Below, piece by piece: positions 1 to 12,177 of a stretch of DNA of 64,000 nucleotides; the first letter of the stretch is position 1, and every line of letters begins with the position of its first letter. The stretch is taken from contig NW_023503376.1 in the NCBI RefSeq assembly GCF_014529535.1, positions 3,997,608 through 4,061,607 on the forward strand, given 5' to 3'. Made by a program: the position numbers and the translations under genes. The DNA comes from Bradysia coprophila (Eukaryota > Arthropoda > Insecta > Diptera > Sciaridae). The notes beneath the pieces are model-generated. The model ran no database searches and was not told where the DNA came from. It saw only the letters and a program-made list of their open reading frames with translations.

Positions 1-857
1 ACATAATTAACTTTATGACTCACAGATAACGAAATTTGTAACGCAACTAACCATGGAATTACCCATATAAGCTGAAGGACATTTATAAGCTTAACAAAAG
101 AAAACTTTACCAACAAATGTGTGTGACTGGAAATATTAATTACTAGAAAAGACTTTCACACTCATTTTACAAACGTATAATTTTGAGGCTTTAGTGATAG
201 GAGCTACCGTTTAGGATTGTTTTTATTGTATGTTTTAACTCATACAACGAAAACAGATCATCAAAGAAAGCCTCCGAATATTTTATACGTTCATGCTAGT
301 AGCAGTGCTATGCTTTCACTTTATTTTCATTTCATTTTACGTTTGATTCGTTGTTACACTGTGAATTTCGACTACAGGAACATTCAAACAATTTTGATCT
401 ACTGTTCTGACCACGTAAGAAATCCCATTTTCTTTTGTAAAGGATTACTGTTGTTCCTCCTCGTTTCTCTAATTCTCTAATTTCCTATGTTATGTCAAAT
501 GAGAGAAATCAAGAAGAACAGCTTAGACATGAAAGTGTGAATTTTGACGTGTGCAGAACTGTGGATGTAATTATTAAGATCGCACAACAACTGGTTATTT
601 CTAGGTTGAAGGAACTTTATGAAACTGTATGGCAAGGAGATTAAACTAATGATTGCGTTTTAAAGCGTATCACAACTGAGGTAAAAAATAATAATTTCGG
701 CGGAAGTGCACGCACATTTAAATAAATGCGTTTCCTCCGAAAAAAAAGCCTTTTCAAATTACCGACAACTTTACAGGGAGTTTATCGGAAAATTTGTGAT
801 TAAATGTCTCATTGCCAACTTCATATTCTATGTAAAAATTTGTTCAAATCATATCTC
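1..857. other. Gene-free AT-rich DNA
   Basis: I see no supported gene. Short open frames here lack family features and are broken by the base composition. A dispersed repeat lies at 185-313; a second copy is at 1479-1610. Confidence 0.6.
185..313 (+). repeat. Dispersed repeat J, copy 1
   Basis: This stretch matches 1479-1610 in the same orientation. Both share GAG(G/A)CTTTAGTGAT, a GAGCTACCG block, a TTTTAACTCATA block, TCCGAATATTTT and a GTTCATGCT-AGCAGTGCT end. No TIRs or TSDs were recognised. A weaker trace (CTCCGAATACTTCCTATGTT) occurs near 6777. Confidence 0.6.
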
Positions 858-1310
858 GGGAATCAAGGCAGGAGCGGTTCATTTTTGAAACGTCAAATAA
901 AAGACCTAATATAGGTTTGTTCCAAATAACTGTAAAGGCGAACTTTGACAACCCGAACCACGACGATTTGATCCATAGACGACATAACCTTTGTTTTTTG
1001 CTGAAATTTTGAGGCGCCGTATACTTATAGTGACAGCTTTCAAAAAAATTTACGTATTGAAGCTGCTTCGCGCCTATTTCGGCAGCTCATTTTTCATGAG
1101 CAGTTGTTTAGGTTATGTTGTCTATGGATCAAATTTGACAATTGATATGGCCTTGGAACAGACCTATACACTGTATGAAAATAAACTCAAATGAACACTG
1201 ACATAAATTGAAAAATTGTATTCGCAAAACACGAAGGCTACTCCACAAAGGCTAATTCAGATCATCAGTCAAATCAAGCGCTCTTGTCTGGTTTACTTTA
1301 CTCTGCCGAG
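858..1310. mobile_element. Fold-back MITE, family K copy 1
   Basis: The element folds on itself. ATTTGATCCATAGACGACAT near 968 is complementary to a block near 1115-1133, and TAGGTTTGTTCCAA near 911 pairs with TTGGAACAGACCTA near 1153. The right end reads GGTTTACTTTACTCTGCCG, which matches the TIR of the better copy at 54223-54504. The left TIR is decayed to GGCAGGAGCGGTTCAT. The ends are approximate. Confidence 0.6.
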
Positions 1311-1478
1311 CGGGAATTAATAAAATTCAAAATCTTTTCAATTTAACTTTTTCGGTGAATTAAGTGGCAGCCTCTTTATTTCGAGTTATGGTTACTACAC
1401 AAGAAAACCAAAGAAAAAATTGATTTCGGCACAGCACTTCTTCTAGCATGAACACTGAATTGACAGGTGTCAAATTTG

Positions 1479-1610
1479 GAGACTTTAGTGATTAGAGCTA
1501 CCGCTTCGGATTGTTTGTTTTAACTCATATAACGAACAAGTCATCTAGTTGTACAAAAGAAACTCAGTCTCCGAATATTTTCTATGTTCATGCTGGAAGC
1601 AGTGCTGTGC
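1479..1610 (+). repeat. Dispersed repeat J, copy 2
   Basis: Second copy of the repeat at 185-313, about 80 percent alike by eye, with a small internal insertion. Confidence 0.55.
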
Positions 1611-3658
1611 GGCATAGCGACAATTTTTTGGGTGTTTCGGATGTGGTGATTAGTTTCATCTCTAAAAACGTTTTATGATTACGTAAGGGCAATAGAAACC
1701 GATCTCCTATCGATCACGAGGACAAGAATAGCAAAAGATGAGTCCTGAGTCCGCGTTACCATGCGTTTCTATGCGTTTTCATGTAAACTTCAAATGCGTT
1801 GCGCGACTCGGAAACAATTTTTTTGTCAATTTTGATGTTCTAGAGAATTGTTTAGGATTCGATAAAGAAACGAAATCGACATTCCTCCGAAAGATCTGAA
1901 CCAATTTTTTTTAACGTGAGTAGGGCATCTCTTTCCCAGCCAAATGTATGATAAATGTAAATAAATAGTGAAACGAGTAAACGCTTCGAAGAGACACTTT
2001 CTTTTTAACACAAATGAAGTAATAGATTAAATGATTTTGTTGTGATGAGCTCACATTGTGTAAGTAGACAGACATAAGAGAAATTCGTTGTAATTTAGAT
2101 TCACCGCAATTTCCGGTCAACAAATCATCAAATATTTATAAATGACGAAATATTCATTCCTGCCGAATATAAATATTTATTTCACCAAAGACAAAACCTC
2201 TTGTTACAGAACTCTCAAGAATAAATAAATATTTTAAATTGAATCGCAAATTTAATTAATGAAGCGTTCATCTAGGCCTCGTCGTCGTAAGAATTTACAT
2301 CTACTATGTAAACAATAACAACAACAACAGTTGTATATGCATCAACAATAAAATTATTGTGTGGAATAATCTACATGGAAGACGCCATTCTGAAAGATAA
2401 TTTTTGTTTACGTCATCATGCTGACCAAGTCCTAAATGGTTATAAGTGTAACAGTTTCATTGAAACAATTCTCGAAACTATATTGCTCAATAATCGAATT
2501 ACATTTTAATTTCAATTTTAGATGCAAATGCAAACCATTGATAAAATAAGTGAAGCATAAGAATGGGCTTTGCATGCTTTGCAGGATTGGATCAAAAGTT
2601 CTTCATTGCGTCACTGAGTTGTGAAAAGAGTATTTTTCAAAAAAAAGTTCTAGCTTTTGTTGAAATATCCGACCACCTTCGGAACCCTCAGTAGGTAAAG
2701 AAAAGGGCGTACGTCGGAAGGTAAAATCATCATTTTCAATAAAGCTACCTCGCCTTCTCCTCCTAATTTCCCTTCTCCATTCCAAAAGCAAAAATAAAAG
2801 AGTAAATGAAATAAACAACAAAACTTTGTCAAAGTGTGAGTTTGTATGGATTTACCTTCTAATGTTATGTAAATTGTAGTTTCCACGTCGCTTCCCGTGT
2901 GATAGCTTTAGCCGGTGACACAATAACAGCCTCTTTTATTGCTCTTATATATCTCTATACCACTCTTCCCTCATAAAGTTACTTGTAATGATTCGTTGGT
3001 CACTTTAAAACAAACTTCGAGGCTATTTATAAAAATCCAACCTTTAACTTGACTTTTTTACGGTGAAAAGTTCATTATTTTAAGAAAAAAATATTTTTAA
3101 GAAAACCAGTCAGAGAACAAAAGAATAGAAAATAGCATCAACACTTTATGCTTTATAAATAAGGTTTCAAGAAAAAAGAGCAAAGAAAAATGACTATTTG
3201 TTCGATTCAGGTCGCAGTTGCTAATTCTGTATAGGTACCTCGCGTTGTTAAAAATATCTCGAAACTTTTTTTAGCGACAAATTTGTATTTTTAGTCTGAA
3301 GAGAGATGTAAGAAATTGTAACAATTGACCATAAATAACTCTGATCTTGATTTTTTCTGAACATTAAATGCATCCATCACACCATTTTGGCTGCGGCCAA
3401 AATAAATGGATTTTAAGTATAAATCTGACAAAAATATAATTGTTTAGAAATTTCCAATATGGTCGAAGTTTTGCGACCATTACGGAGCGAATCGCTCGAT
3501 GTACCCATTTTCTTCCAGAGGAGAACACAACGTTTTTCAAATGTCCGAGGTGTGAGTAACATACCTTCTACACGAAATGGAAACATCAATTCGTTACACT
3601 ATTTTAAAACAAAGATGACAGTTTGATGGAGATAATTCGTATTTTCTTCACTTTCAAA
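1611..3658. other. Gene-free AT-rich DNA
   Basis: No gene or RNA signature was seen. There is a short AAC-rich run near 2311-2330 and several AAATATTTAT-type AT palindromes around 2140-2240. Open frames are short and patternless. Confidence 0.55.
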
Positions 3659-5170
3659 ACTAGGCCCCGCCACTTGGGTGGGTCATTTCCCTTGACTGAC
3701 TATCAATACTTTCAATAATTGCAGTCCCAGTTTTCTTACCATTTTTAAATAAGCTGGTGTTTTTAAGAACACAAAATTATAGTCAGATGAAAAAGCGCAA
3801 CAAGAATGGTCTCTTTGCTACATCATTAACTAAGTATCTCTTTTATTTTCACTGGGCGTTTAGAAAACTCAAAATTAATTTAATTTTCTGAGGAGCTGCG
3901 TGAATCGAAGGTTCAGCGAGCGATGTCTTACATTTATTAAATATGAGTACTTAAAAACGCTTTTAAAATGGCATATTTCTTGCCTACCTCTTGAATAAAT
4001 AACAACGTGTGAATTACGGCCCTCGCTTCGCTCTGGCCGCAAAGTTCACACTCGTTCAAATATTCATAAGCCTAAGTATGGAAAATAGGAAATTATAACA
4101 CGATGTGATCAGGAGAGGCATTTTTGAGTATGTTATACATATACTGAGAAGAATACAAATAAACAATATTTACAACGATTGAATATTGTCTCCTAAAAAG
4201 TGCAATGAGGCAATGAGTGGAAGGTCCAGCGAGGTACATTTAACACCTAATATGAGTCTCCTATATAGTCTACTAAAAGCGCTGAAAAGGTGGCGTATTT
4301 CCTGCCTACCTCTTGAAAACATATAACTCGTGTGAATTACGGCACTCGCTTCGCTCTGGCCGCAACGTTCACACTCGTTCAAACATTTTAGGAACGAAAA
4401 AAATTCTTTTCAGAATACGGATTTCACACAAAAATTGTCGTATATCCCAGATTACTAGTCCAATGTTCGAGTTTAACCACATGAATTACGCTACTGGTCG
4501 AAATTGATTTTTGAAGCATCTGAGAATTACTCGAGCTATCGGTTTCTCAAGCAAGCAAGCAAAAACTCTTTTGGGAAGTACTTCTTAATTGTTTCTGGAA
4601 ATCCGTTGCAAAAATGTCGTGGTATAACAAGTTATGTTTACAATTACTCCAAACTCACTACTCCAATATCATTCTCTGTCAATTAAAACAAAAAATTTGA
4701 AAATCGGGTAAAAATTACTCAAGTTATCGCGTGGTAACAAGAAAAAGCGTCTGTGTAGAATTTCTACCATCTCGTTGTTCGAACATTATCCATCTGCAAA
4801 CTCAGCCTCAAGATTTTCAGTCTTCGTCGATTAAGACAAAATCTTTGAAAATCGGATAAGAATTATGGAAGTTATCGCGGTAACAAGTAAAAAAATCTCT
4901 TGAGAATTACTCCCATCTCATTACTCCAACATTGCCCATCTACGAACTTAACCTCATGATTTTCATTCTTCGTCGATTAAAACCAAAATTTTGCAAATCG
5001 GTAAAGAATTACTCGAGTTATCGAGTCCACAAGTGTCCGGACGTTTTCTGTATTTAACGTTTTTTGCCAATGTAGAACATTTTCAAAATATCAAAGTGAA
5101 CTTAGCGTTACGGACATTTAAGGGTATTTTCTTTCTTAAGACCCTGACTTTCAGTCAAGGGAACAAGAGA
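3659..5170 (+). mobile_element. Repeat C, left copy (inverted partner at 35.4-37.1 kb)
   Basis: This block of about 1.5 kb occurs again in reverse complement at about 35378-37100. Shared landmarks are the outer GGCCCCGCCACTTGGGTGGG, the CTCGCTTCGCTCTGGCC stretch near 4344, the CTACTGGTCG block near 4490 and the inner end CAGTCAAGGGAACAAGAG. TCCCTTGACTGA near 3689 and its reverse complement near 5151-5163 look like inverted termini. Between 4680 and 5035 it carries tandem units of about 140 bp, each with a TTACTCGAGTTATCG-like motif. The small open frames inside are not convincing proteins. Confidence 0.6.
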
Positions 5171-6437
5171 GTAGAAAATAGACTTTTTCGAACATTTCCT
5201 GAACTGTGTCAGACAAAGCGTCAACAAAACATCATTTACTCATGGCCTGTTGAGGGTAGTAAAATAGGGTTAATCACACCGCACACCGATTGCATGAAAT
5301 GGTTATTAGTTCAAAAAAGTTAGAACTTTCATTTCGAGCCCGAGAAAATTAAATTTCCCCCTCTTTCCCGATGTCAACACAACGTTTTTCAAAGGCTCTC
5401 TAGTTTTTGTTGAGGTGAAAAATCTATTTAAATTCATTACATATGCTATGTCTTTCATAAGTCTTATCAACTGAATCCAGTGAATCTAGTTGTATAACAG
5501 GAGTTGACAAGACCTTGAATCTTGGTGCATCAACCAACACTTGAGACTTCTGTTCTTGTTTTTCGCTTATATCGTTATTTTACCTCTCAAACAGTTGTCG
5601 ACTGATTAGATCACATATATCCTCAGCAGACTTTTATAAATATCTCGCACAAGACTTGACAACTTTATTGTTAAAAAAAAGACACTTTCTTTGTTGACCT
5701 ACTCATCCAATTCATTGGATTATTAAATTCATTTCATTAAACAACTTGTGCGTATGCAACGCGATTCAAATGTTATTGATCTCTTATAATCATGTGGAAA
5801 ATAAAGTGAAGAAAAACTTTCAATCAAATTGTTCGGAAATAACTTTAATGTCATCCCACATTCTGAACCACCGGTTAGTCATAAGGTTTTATGAGGATTA
5901 CCTCCACAATTATTCATTGGTTATAAAAGCTCGATAACATGTTACGCTGCATACATAAGTTGTATAATGCATTTGATAATTTTATACAGACAGTCAATTA
6001 CGAACTCTAATTGCTTCTCACAATAATAGGGAAAGGGCCACGCTAACAATTATTTTGATTCACCAAAGTTTATGCAACTCGTGATCATAATTTTCGTAAA
6101 CTAACTTTAGATCCTTCTGTTGCATAAAACATTGTTTGAATGTCGGTGCGAAGTATTTTATTGGGCTCACAATTTGTATTATGACACACAGCCTGTGGAC
6201 TCATGTCATAATTACACATAAAGTACTTCGCACTTGATGTCATAAATAACTATTTCAAGTTTTGATACATCAGACTTAGATTTATTCAGATTCTTACAAC
6301 AAACAAGCAATTGCTGACGACAATTATTAATAAACAAAACGTATAATAAACCCAAAGAAGTACTAGATTTGGCGTCTAACATAAGCTTCACTTCAAAGAA
6401 CTAACAAATTGAATCGGTGTATGACAATAGAAAATGT
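5171..6437. other. Gene-free AT-rich DNA
   Basis: No gene was recognised. A hairpin at 6146-6233 pairs GTGCGAAGTA with TACTTCGCAC and, inside it, TATGACA with TGTCATA. It may be a decayed small inverted-repeat element. Confidence 0.5.
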
Positions 6438-6444
6438 ATCTGAA

Positions 6445-6605
6445 CAACGCACTTCAAGCAAAAGTTCTATTTATGACAGCTGTCAAATAGAGTACTTTTT
6501 GTATGAAATTTTATCCCCACTCTTTTTACAGTGTAAAATTTTGTATGGAGCACTGTCAAGTTTCAGTATCCTATTTGGAGTACCACTCTTGCTTGAAGTG
6601 CGTTG
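6445..6605. mobile_element. hAT-type MITE, 161 bp
   Basis: Perfect 17-bp terminal inverted repeats (CAACGCACTTCAAGCAA) bound a 161-bp element. The flanks repeat ATCTGAA at 6438-6444 and 6606-6612. A TIR starting CAACG and a 7-8 bp duplication fit hAT elements. It has no coding capacity, so it is non-autonomous. Confidence 0.8.
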
Positions 6606-7221
6606 ATCTGAACAAAATTATGTTTGAAGCAAGTTTTCTGATTTTAGTTTCGATGGTTTGGTTTGGATTATATAACACGGTGAAAAACAATGGACAGGAA
6701 ATGTTAACACTGAGTAAGAATTTTTTTCTTTATGTGTTTACAAGAGAAACATGAGGCCAACTGTGATTTCGTCAGCCTCCGAATACTTCCTATGTTGATC
6801 CATTCATGCTACGTTGACATTCCCTGTTATCATAATTTCAACACGTTTTTAATAGTGTTCCAAAATTGCACACCCTAGTTTACGTTAAGGACTCATTTTT
6901 TCAACTGTCGAAATTCTGGTGTTTCGAAAGTCTGTCCAGTTGTCAGGCTAGTACTTCAGATGGTCTTCAGGAAACGATGTTATTATTCATAGAGTTTCTG
7001 AAATTCATTCCTTGCTTGATCAGATGGAAATCTCAACGGGCAAACACTTTTAAGCAATATAAAGGATTAAGAGAGTCATATAATGGTGCAGCTCTAGACT
7101 TTCGTTCTCAAGTTTTTAGAATCAGATATAACAATTAACTATCAATCTCGTAGAACTATTAAGGGAAACGATAGAGAAATAATTTCCCACATTTCCCAGA
7201 TTTTTAGACAACACAACGTAC

Positions 7222-7360
7222 CGGAGACTATTTTTGAGAAAATATTTCCTTTTCACGAATTTTCCTGCATTTTTTCAGAATTTCTTAAAAATATTTTTTG
7301 GGAAAATTAAGGAAAATTAAGGAAAATCTAGGAAAATGTGGGATCCATAAATAGTCCCTG
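7222..7360. mobile_element. hAT-type MITE, 139 bp
   Basis: The termini read C(G/A)G(A/G)GACTATTT(T/A)T at both ends in inverted orientation. The flanks are CAACGTAC (7214-7221) and CAACGTAG (7361-7368), an 8-bp TSD with one mismatch. The right half holds three copies of a GGAAAATTA-like motif. Confidence 0.65.
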
Positions 7361-7368
7361 CAACGTAG

Positions 7369-9036
7369 TCCCAACGACCGAAACAAAAATAGTTTTAAAT
7401 CATTGATTTCTACTTCCATTTTACCTTCTTCTACTTTTCTTTAAAAGGACCGATTACCGGTCAGTCCGGACATTTAATAGCTGGTCTTTTTAATTTTTTT
7501 CAAAATTACAAAGAAAAAATCTTAACACAAACCTAGTTAATCCAAATGTCTTCAGTAATCACCAATCAGCACGAAACTCAATGTAATCCTCAGATTTCAT
7601 ATGCACACAATTTCTCTAAATAATCTTTATGGCTGGTCCCACAACTGTATAATCACTTTAACTGAAATGCTGTTTTCACTCAAAAACTCTCAATATAAAT
7701 GCTCCCAGTTAAGAATCAGTTGAACCGTCTTCACCGAGACTCCGACGTGAATTAAAATGTTTTTCATTCAACTTCGCAATCAACTAGAATGAAATGTTTG
7801 TCTCGATGCGCAGGTTGCATTCCAGTCACGTGTTTTCTTAACGTGACCATCTAACTCATTGTAGCAATGATAGCAATGATTATAATCAGACCGTTCTCTT
7901 ACTCTTTTTTTGAGAAAATGTTCTTATCTTATTATAGGAATTTCCTCCTTTCTCAATCGGTACTCTTCAGTCTATTTAAAGCTTATTGGATGGAATAATA
8001 CCGATTGAGCATGGAAAATTTGCAGATTGAAGGTGTAACGTGCTAAAAACAATGCGCTGTATTGCGTTCAACACCTGTTATAGTTCTGTTGTTCTCATAA
8101 AAACGTTTGAATACAATCTATAATCTCGAGATCGATTTGCTTGATTCTCGAAAACTTTTAGTAAACATTGCGGTATGTTTACATAAGATGAGTCGGTAAG
8201 AGGAGAGTTCACACGTGGTTTGTGTTCACTTAATGAAATGTGGGCGTGCAGAATTCGTTTGCCATTGACCTCTGTTTTTGATTCATGTGTAAGCTGAGTG
8301 ATTAAAACTGCCGGTAATAATTTATCTCGTCCTTTGATTCTCAGATTTACCCTTTACTGCTTCTCGAATCTGAAGCAGTCATTTTTAGTGTAGGTCCAGG
8401 TCATTCAAAAAGATCTTGTTCATGCTTGGTCCTAAAAATATGTTGATGTTCTAAAAAGTTTCCAGCCTGTTCTAAGAATACAAAAAATAAAAATTCTTGC
8501 TACATGAGTAGTCCAAAGTATTTTCTTCTCCGCACCATTGTTATGTAAAAGAAATAATTTTTATTTTCGTAACCAAGTCGATGGGGGGAGGCGATATTCT
8601 TATAGCATTTATTTTTAGTCCTTTTTTTTCGGTAAACAATACAATCGCAAGTTCCTTTCTCAGTTGGTAGCATTTCAGCACGCTGGGTGGTATTGTTTGT
8701 TTTCTTCCAACCCAGTTCGTACGAATTGAATTGTAATACAAAAAAAAAATGTCGATTTAAATACACGTGAAAAAGGATATTGCCGTAAATGTTGTTGAAA
8801 AGACTTGGAAAAATGTTTGATAATAGGGAAAAGCAATCGACGTTTGTAATTTTGTAATAGAGTTCTCATGCGATTGTATGTTAACAACGGGAATGACAAT
8901 TTTCTGGATGACTCTAGCCGGATAATATTATTACGCCGTTGTATAACATTGCAAATATGTGTGGTCATGTTTTAAGTAGCTTGAATTTTTCATATAGAAG
9001 GAAAAAAGGAAGAAAGGTAAGTAATCCCTGAAGAAT
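7369..9036. other. Gene-free AT-rich DNA
   Basis: Nothing recognisable was found on either strand. Overlapping minus-strand frames between 8500 and 8968 contain homopolymer runs and no domain pattern. Confidence 0.55.
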
Positions 9037-9198
9037 CAATGAAAGTGTAAAACAGGTATGGTCTATTGTCCGTCAGGAGGACATACAAATTTGATTTTCG
9101 TACTTAAACGCACTCATTTTCATATTATTTTGACATAAAATGTGAGTGCGTTTAAGACGAATTCACCGATTGACCATACCTGTTCTAGACTTTAATTG
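9037..9198. mobile_element. hAT-type MITE family L, copy 1 (162 bp)
   Basis: The left end is CAATGAAAGTGTAAAACAGG and the right end is its slightly diverged complement. The flanks are a perfect 8-bp TSD, TGAAGAAT, at 9029-9036 and 9199-9206. The interior carries CTTAAACGCACTCATTTTC and its complement, so most of the element is palindromic. Copies 2 and 3 are at 9501-9662 and 54699-54864. Confidence 0.85.
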
Positions 9199-9317
9199 TG
9201 AAGAATGGACTATAATTTCTCTGGTGGCAGCCAATCTATCACAGAAGGCAAGCATATCAGCAGTCTATTGTCAGATCTATAACTTCATTTGATCTAAGTG
9301 ATTCTTAAGAGATACTT

Positions 9318-10558
9318 AAGAATTGCTTCGCTATTCCGAAGTTAACATACTTGCTCCCAATCTCTGCCTATTTCAGATATGGACATTTGCTACAGAATAT
9401 TGATGAAGATATCAAGAATACACGTCAATCAATCTGTAACTCTGAATTCAATGTTCAGAAATGGTCTATAATATCGTTACCAGTTAGAAGTGGTGGTCTT
9501 CAATGAAAGTACAGAACAGTTATGGTCAATCGAAAAATTCATCTTAAACGCACTCACAATTTGTGTCAAAATAATATGAAAATGAGTGCGTTTCATGGCG
9601 GAAATCAAATTTTTATGTCCTCCGGGCGGGTGATAGACCATACCTGTTTTACACTTTCATTGGTGGCCTTGGCATCAGGAAAGTATCGGACATATGACTA
9701 CTTACATTCCTTAGTTCAGTTACTTCAGTCGTCACCTCAATGTTGTCATCCTTTGATTCCTTTGATCGTTTTCCTGTGGATAGAACATGCCAAGAGAGCT
9801 GGGATAACATAGTAATGTCAGCAAATATTAATTCATTGTCATTCAATTCAGCAACAGAAAAAGCGGGTTTTTTAGCATCAACAGTCCATAAATCAAGCGC
9901 CTGGCTAACAGCTTTGCGTTCAAAATTCATTGGAATATTGTCGAACAGTAATACACTCAGAATTTCAATTGCTTTGCGCATTGGATGGAGCTAAGATTTG
10001 TAAACATCATAAGTGTAGATTAGATGTGGTGTATCGTCAGTGAGGGCGGTTCTCATGGACTGAGTTATTTATATAGCACTGGCAGACATCCACGTCATGC
10101 TGATTTTAATAATATGATTCATAGATCACTTCAGTCTGCAAATATACCATCTATACGAGAACCTCCTGGAATGTTCAGAGACGACAAAAAAAGAGTAGAC
10201 GGTGTGACTTTGATACCATACCGTAACGGTCAATCAAAGGTTTGGGACGCAATATGCTCAGATATTCTGGCCCATGGTATCTACACTAGTCAAGCAAATC
10301 GCCGGGTCGAGTGACACTAAAGGCAGCAAACATTAAATTACACGATGGGGTTGAACGAAACTTAAATAGAGTCGCGATACCACCTCTGATTTTTCTTCAT
10401 GTGCTGATTGAGGGACTCGAGTACTATAAGGAATCACATTCAGTTCGCGAATCCATCCAGCCGTTTCGGAGAACCAGCACTCACGGCCGTGCAGGACCGA
10501 TGAGTCAATTTAAATACAGATTGTTATCGCAACGGATAGAGGGACTAATTCTAAGCTG
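9318..10558 (+). pseudogene. Reverse-transcriptase pseudogene (non-LTR-like), C-terminal part
   Basis: Broken frames on the plus strand match, in order, the C-terminal half of the minus-strand element at 55413-57022. Residues WSIISLPVRSGGL align with WTQASLPLAFAGLGIR. The block around 9830-9990 aligns with the KTSSKWLQAVPSHQLGLLL region. GRHPRHADFNNMIHRSLQSA aligns with the segment before the PPG..R.D.KR.DG.T motif, and VWDA aligns with VWDV. The frame is interrupted by a 162-bp MITE at 9501-9662, an in-frame stop near 9693 and a frameshift near 9990, so it is dead. The RT catalytic core lies upstream and is not visible here. The match is by eye and the exact retroelement clade is not assigned. 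Confidence 0.75.
9501..9662. mobile_element. hAT-type MITE family L, copy 2, inserted in RT pseudogene
   Basis: This 162-bp copy starts CAATGAAAGT and ends ACTTTCATTG, in the opposite orientation to copy 1. Its TSD is GTGGTCTT (9493-9500) and GTGGCCTT (9663-9670), 7 of 8 matching. The duplicated bases encode Gly-Gly-Leu of the surrounding reverse-transcriptase frame, which resumes after the element as GGLGIRK. Confidence 0.88.
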
Positions 10559-12177
10559 ATTTGTGTTAAATCGGCTTCTCTCGACAACCTGACCACGTAG
10601 CCACAGCCAGGTAAAGTCGAAATTTCGACATTTTTAAATCGTGATATGTCCAAGATGAAGAGAGTTTGCAACTCTTTGAATGGCGATATTGGTAGAGGAT
10701 TCCATGCTCTATGAAACGCCGAGAATGGATTTTAAGCAAAGAATGGAAGCAAATAGTCTCCATTGCACCTCAACGTTATAACGCCGCTTGTATAATGGGA
10801 GCATTCGAAGGCGATTTGAAAAAGTTAGATGAAATCTATTTTACTCTTCAATTTTGGTTTTGTGTTTATTGTGAGTTTGATTCATTTCGAGCTTACGAAG
10901 CTAATTTATCTTTCTCGTGAATCAGGCCAGTTTCCATGGTTCTGGATAAATAGATTAGGGTAACTTTTGTTAAGAATAGAAGCCACTCCATGGGTGGAAT
11001 TTGTTTCATATTCTGATACAAACTTAGGTTTATGAAAATGAATAAAATCGATAGTTCTTAAGAGAATAAGAGATTCACTATCAAATCTATTACTTCATTA
11101 TTTTGAACATACTTGACGCTATATAAATCAAATAAGTTAGAGCCTCATTACAGATAATAGCCTAGAGTTAATCGCTGCATTTACCTGTTACGGACTGCTG
11201 GGCTCCCGTCATAATTTCGGACTTCTCTAATTAGGACGACAAAAATCCGGAAATATGATAGTATTAACTGGTGAGTCTGTTTCACACTCTGACATAAGGA
11301 GGGACAATATCTAACCGGCAACAGGAGTTTTAAAAACGGCAAGGTCATCTGTTTTCGACACCGACGACAGAAATAAGCGAACGGCTTTTGCTACAATATT
11401 TTTTATGGCAAAACATGTGCCGTAAATAAAGTCTCCGAACAAAAGGATAGTATACTACATTTGATGGTCGCATGCCGTTTTGAGACATAAATTGTAAATG
11501 TTAAAATCTTCATCAAACTAAATGTCATCACGTGTTTCGCTGTATTTTTAAATGCAACAAAAAAAACTTTCTAGAAAGCTGACAAATTCTATTTTGTTAA
11601 GTCTGTAATAGATGTTCGGTGCAACTTTTTTTTTTCTATAAGAAGATGTGTCCTTTATGCTTTGTGTTATTGTTTTATTGTATTGTATTAACTCACCCAC
11701 AAAAAAATATTGTACAAAAGTTCCCAGAGCAAAATGTATCCACATTTTAAAATAAGTTAATCTGAAGAATATAAAAATAAAAAGAAAATGCTAAACAAAG
11801 AGAAGGGGCAATATTTTTAGAAAATTGTTTAGTTAAGGATAGAAGCATGTGCGCGATGCTAATTATTTTTAACCGGCATTACTAGAAATATCGCATTTAC
11901 GTGGGGTGAATAGTATACGTTGCTCAATTGTTTGGAAATATTTTTACGTTTGTTTACTTTCGACGTTTTAAATTAGACCAGAAAGTTCCCAAAAATATTC
12001 TCATTAATTTAAGGATGGAAAGTTCTTTTTATTGTGTTGATCGGAAGGATATATTTGTAGTAATTCGTATTGGATTGAGAATCATAGTCTTGCTTGGTGC
12101 ACACTGTCTTGTATAACCTGACAATTACAATGTGAAATAAAGTGATTGTTAGTCATCTACTCCAGCGAAAACAATTT
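10559..12177. other. Gene-free AT-rich DNA
   Basis: No supported gene or RNA was found. The frames present are short, lack domain motifs and have no plausible splice partners. Confidence 0.55.

Noticed and set aside
217..480. 87-codon plus-strand open frame
   Set aside because: It overlaps dispersed repeat J, has low-complexity hydrophobic content and no domain pattern.
4991..5323. 110-codon frame resembling the 136-codon frame at 35150-35560
   Set aside because: The shared part lies in repeat C and diverges right at its edge, so the likeness is due to the repeat and there is no protein motif.
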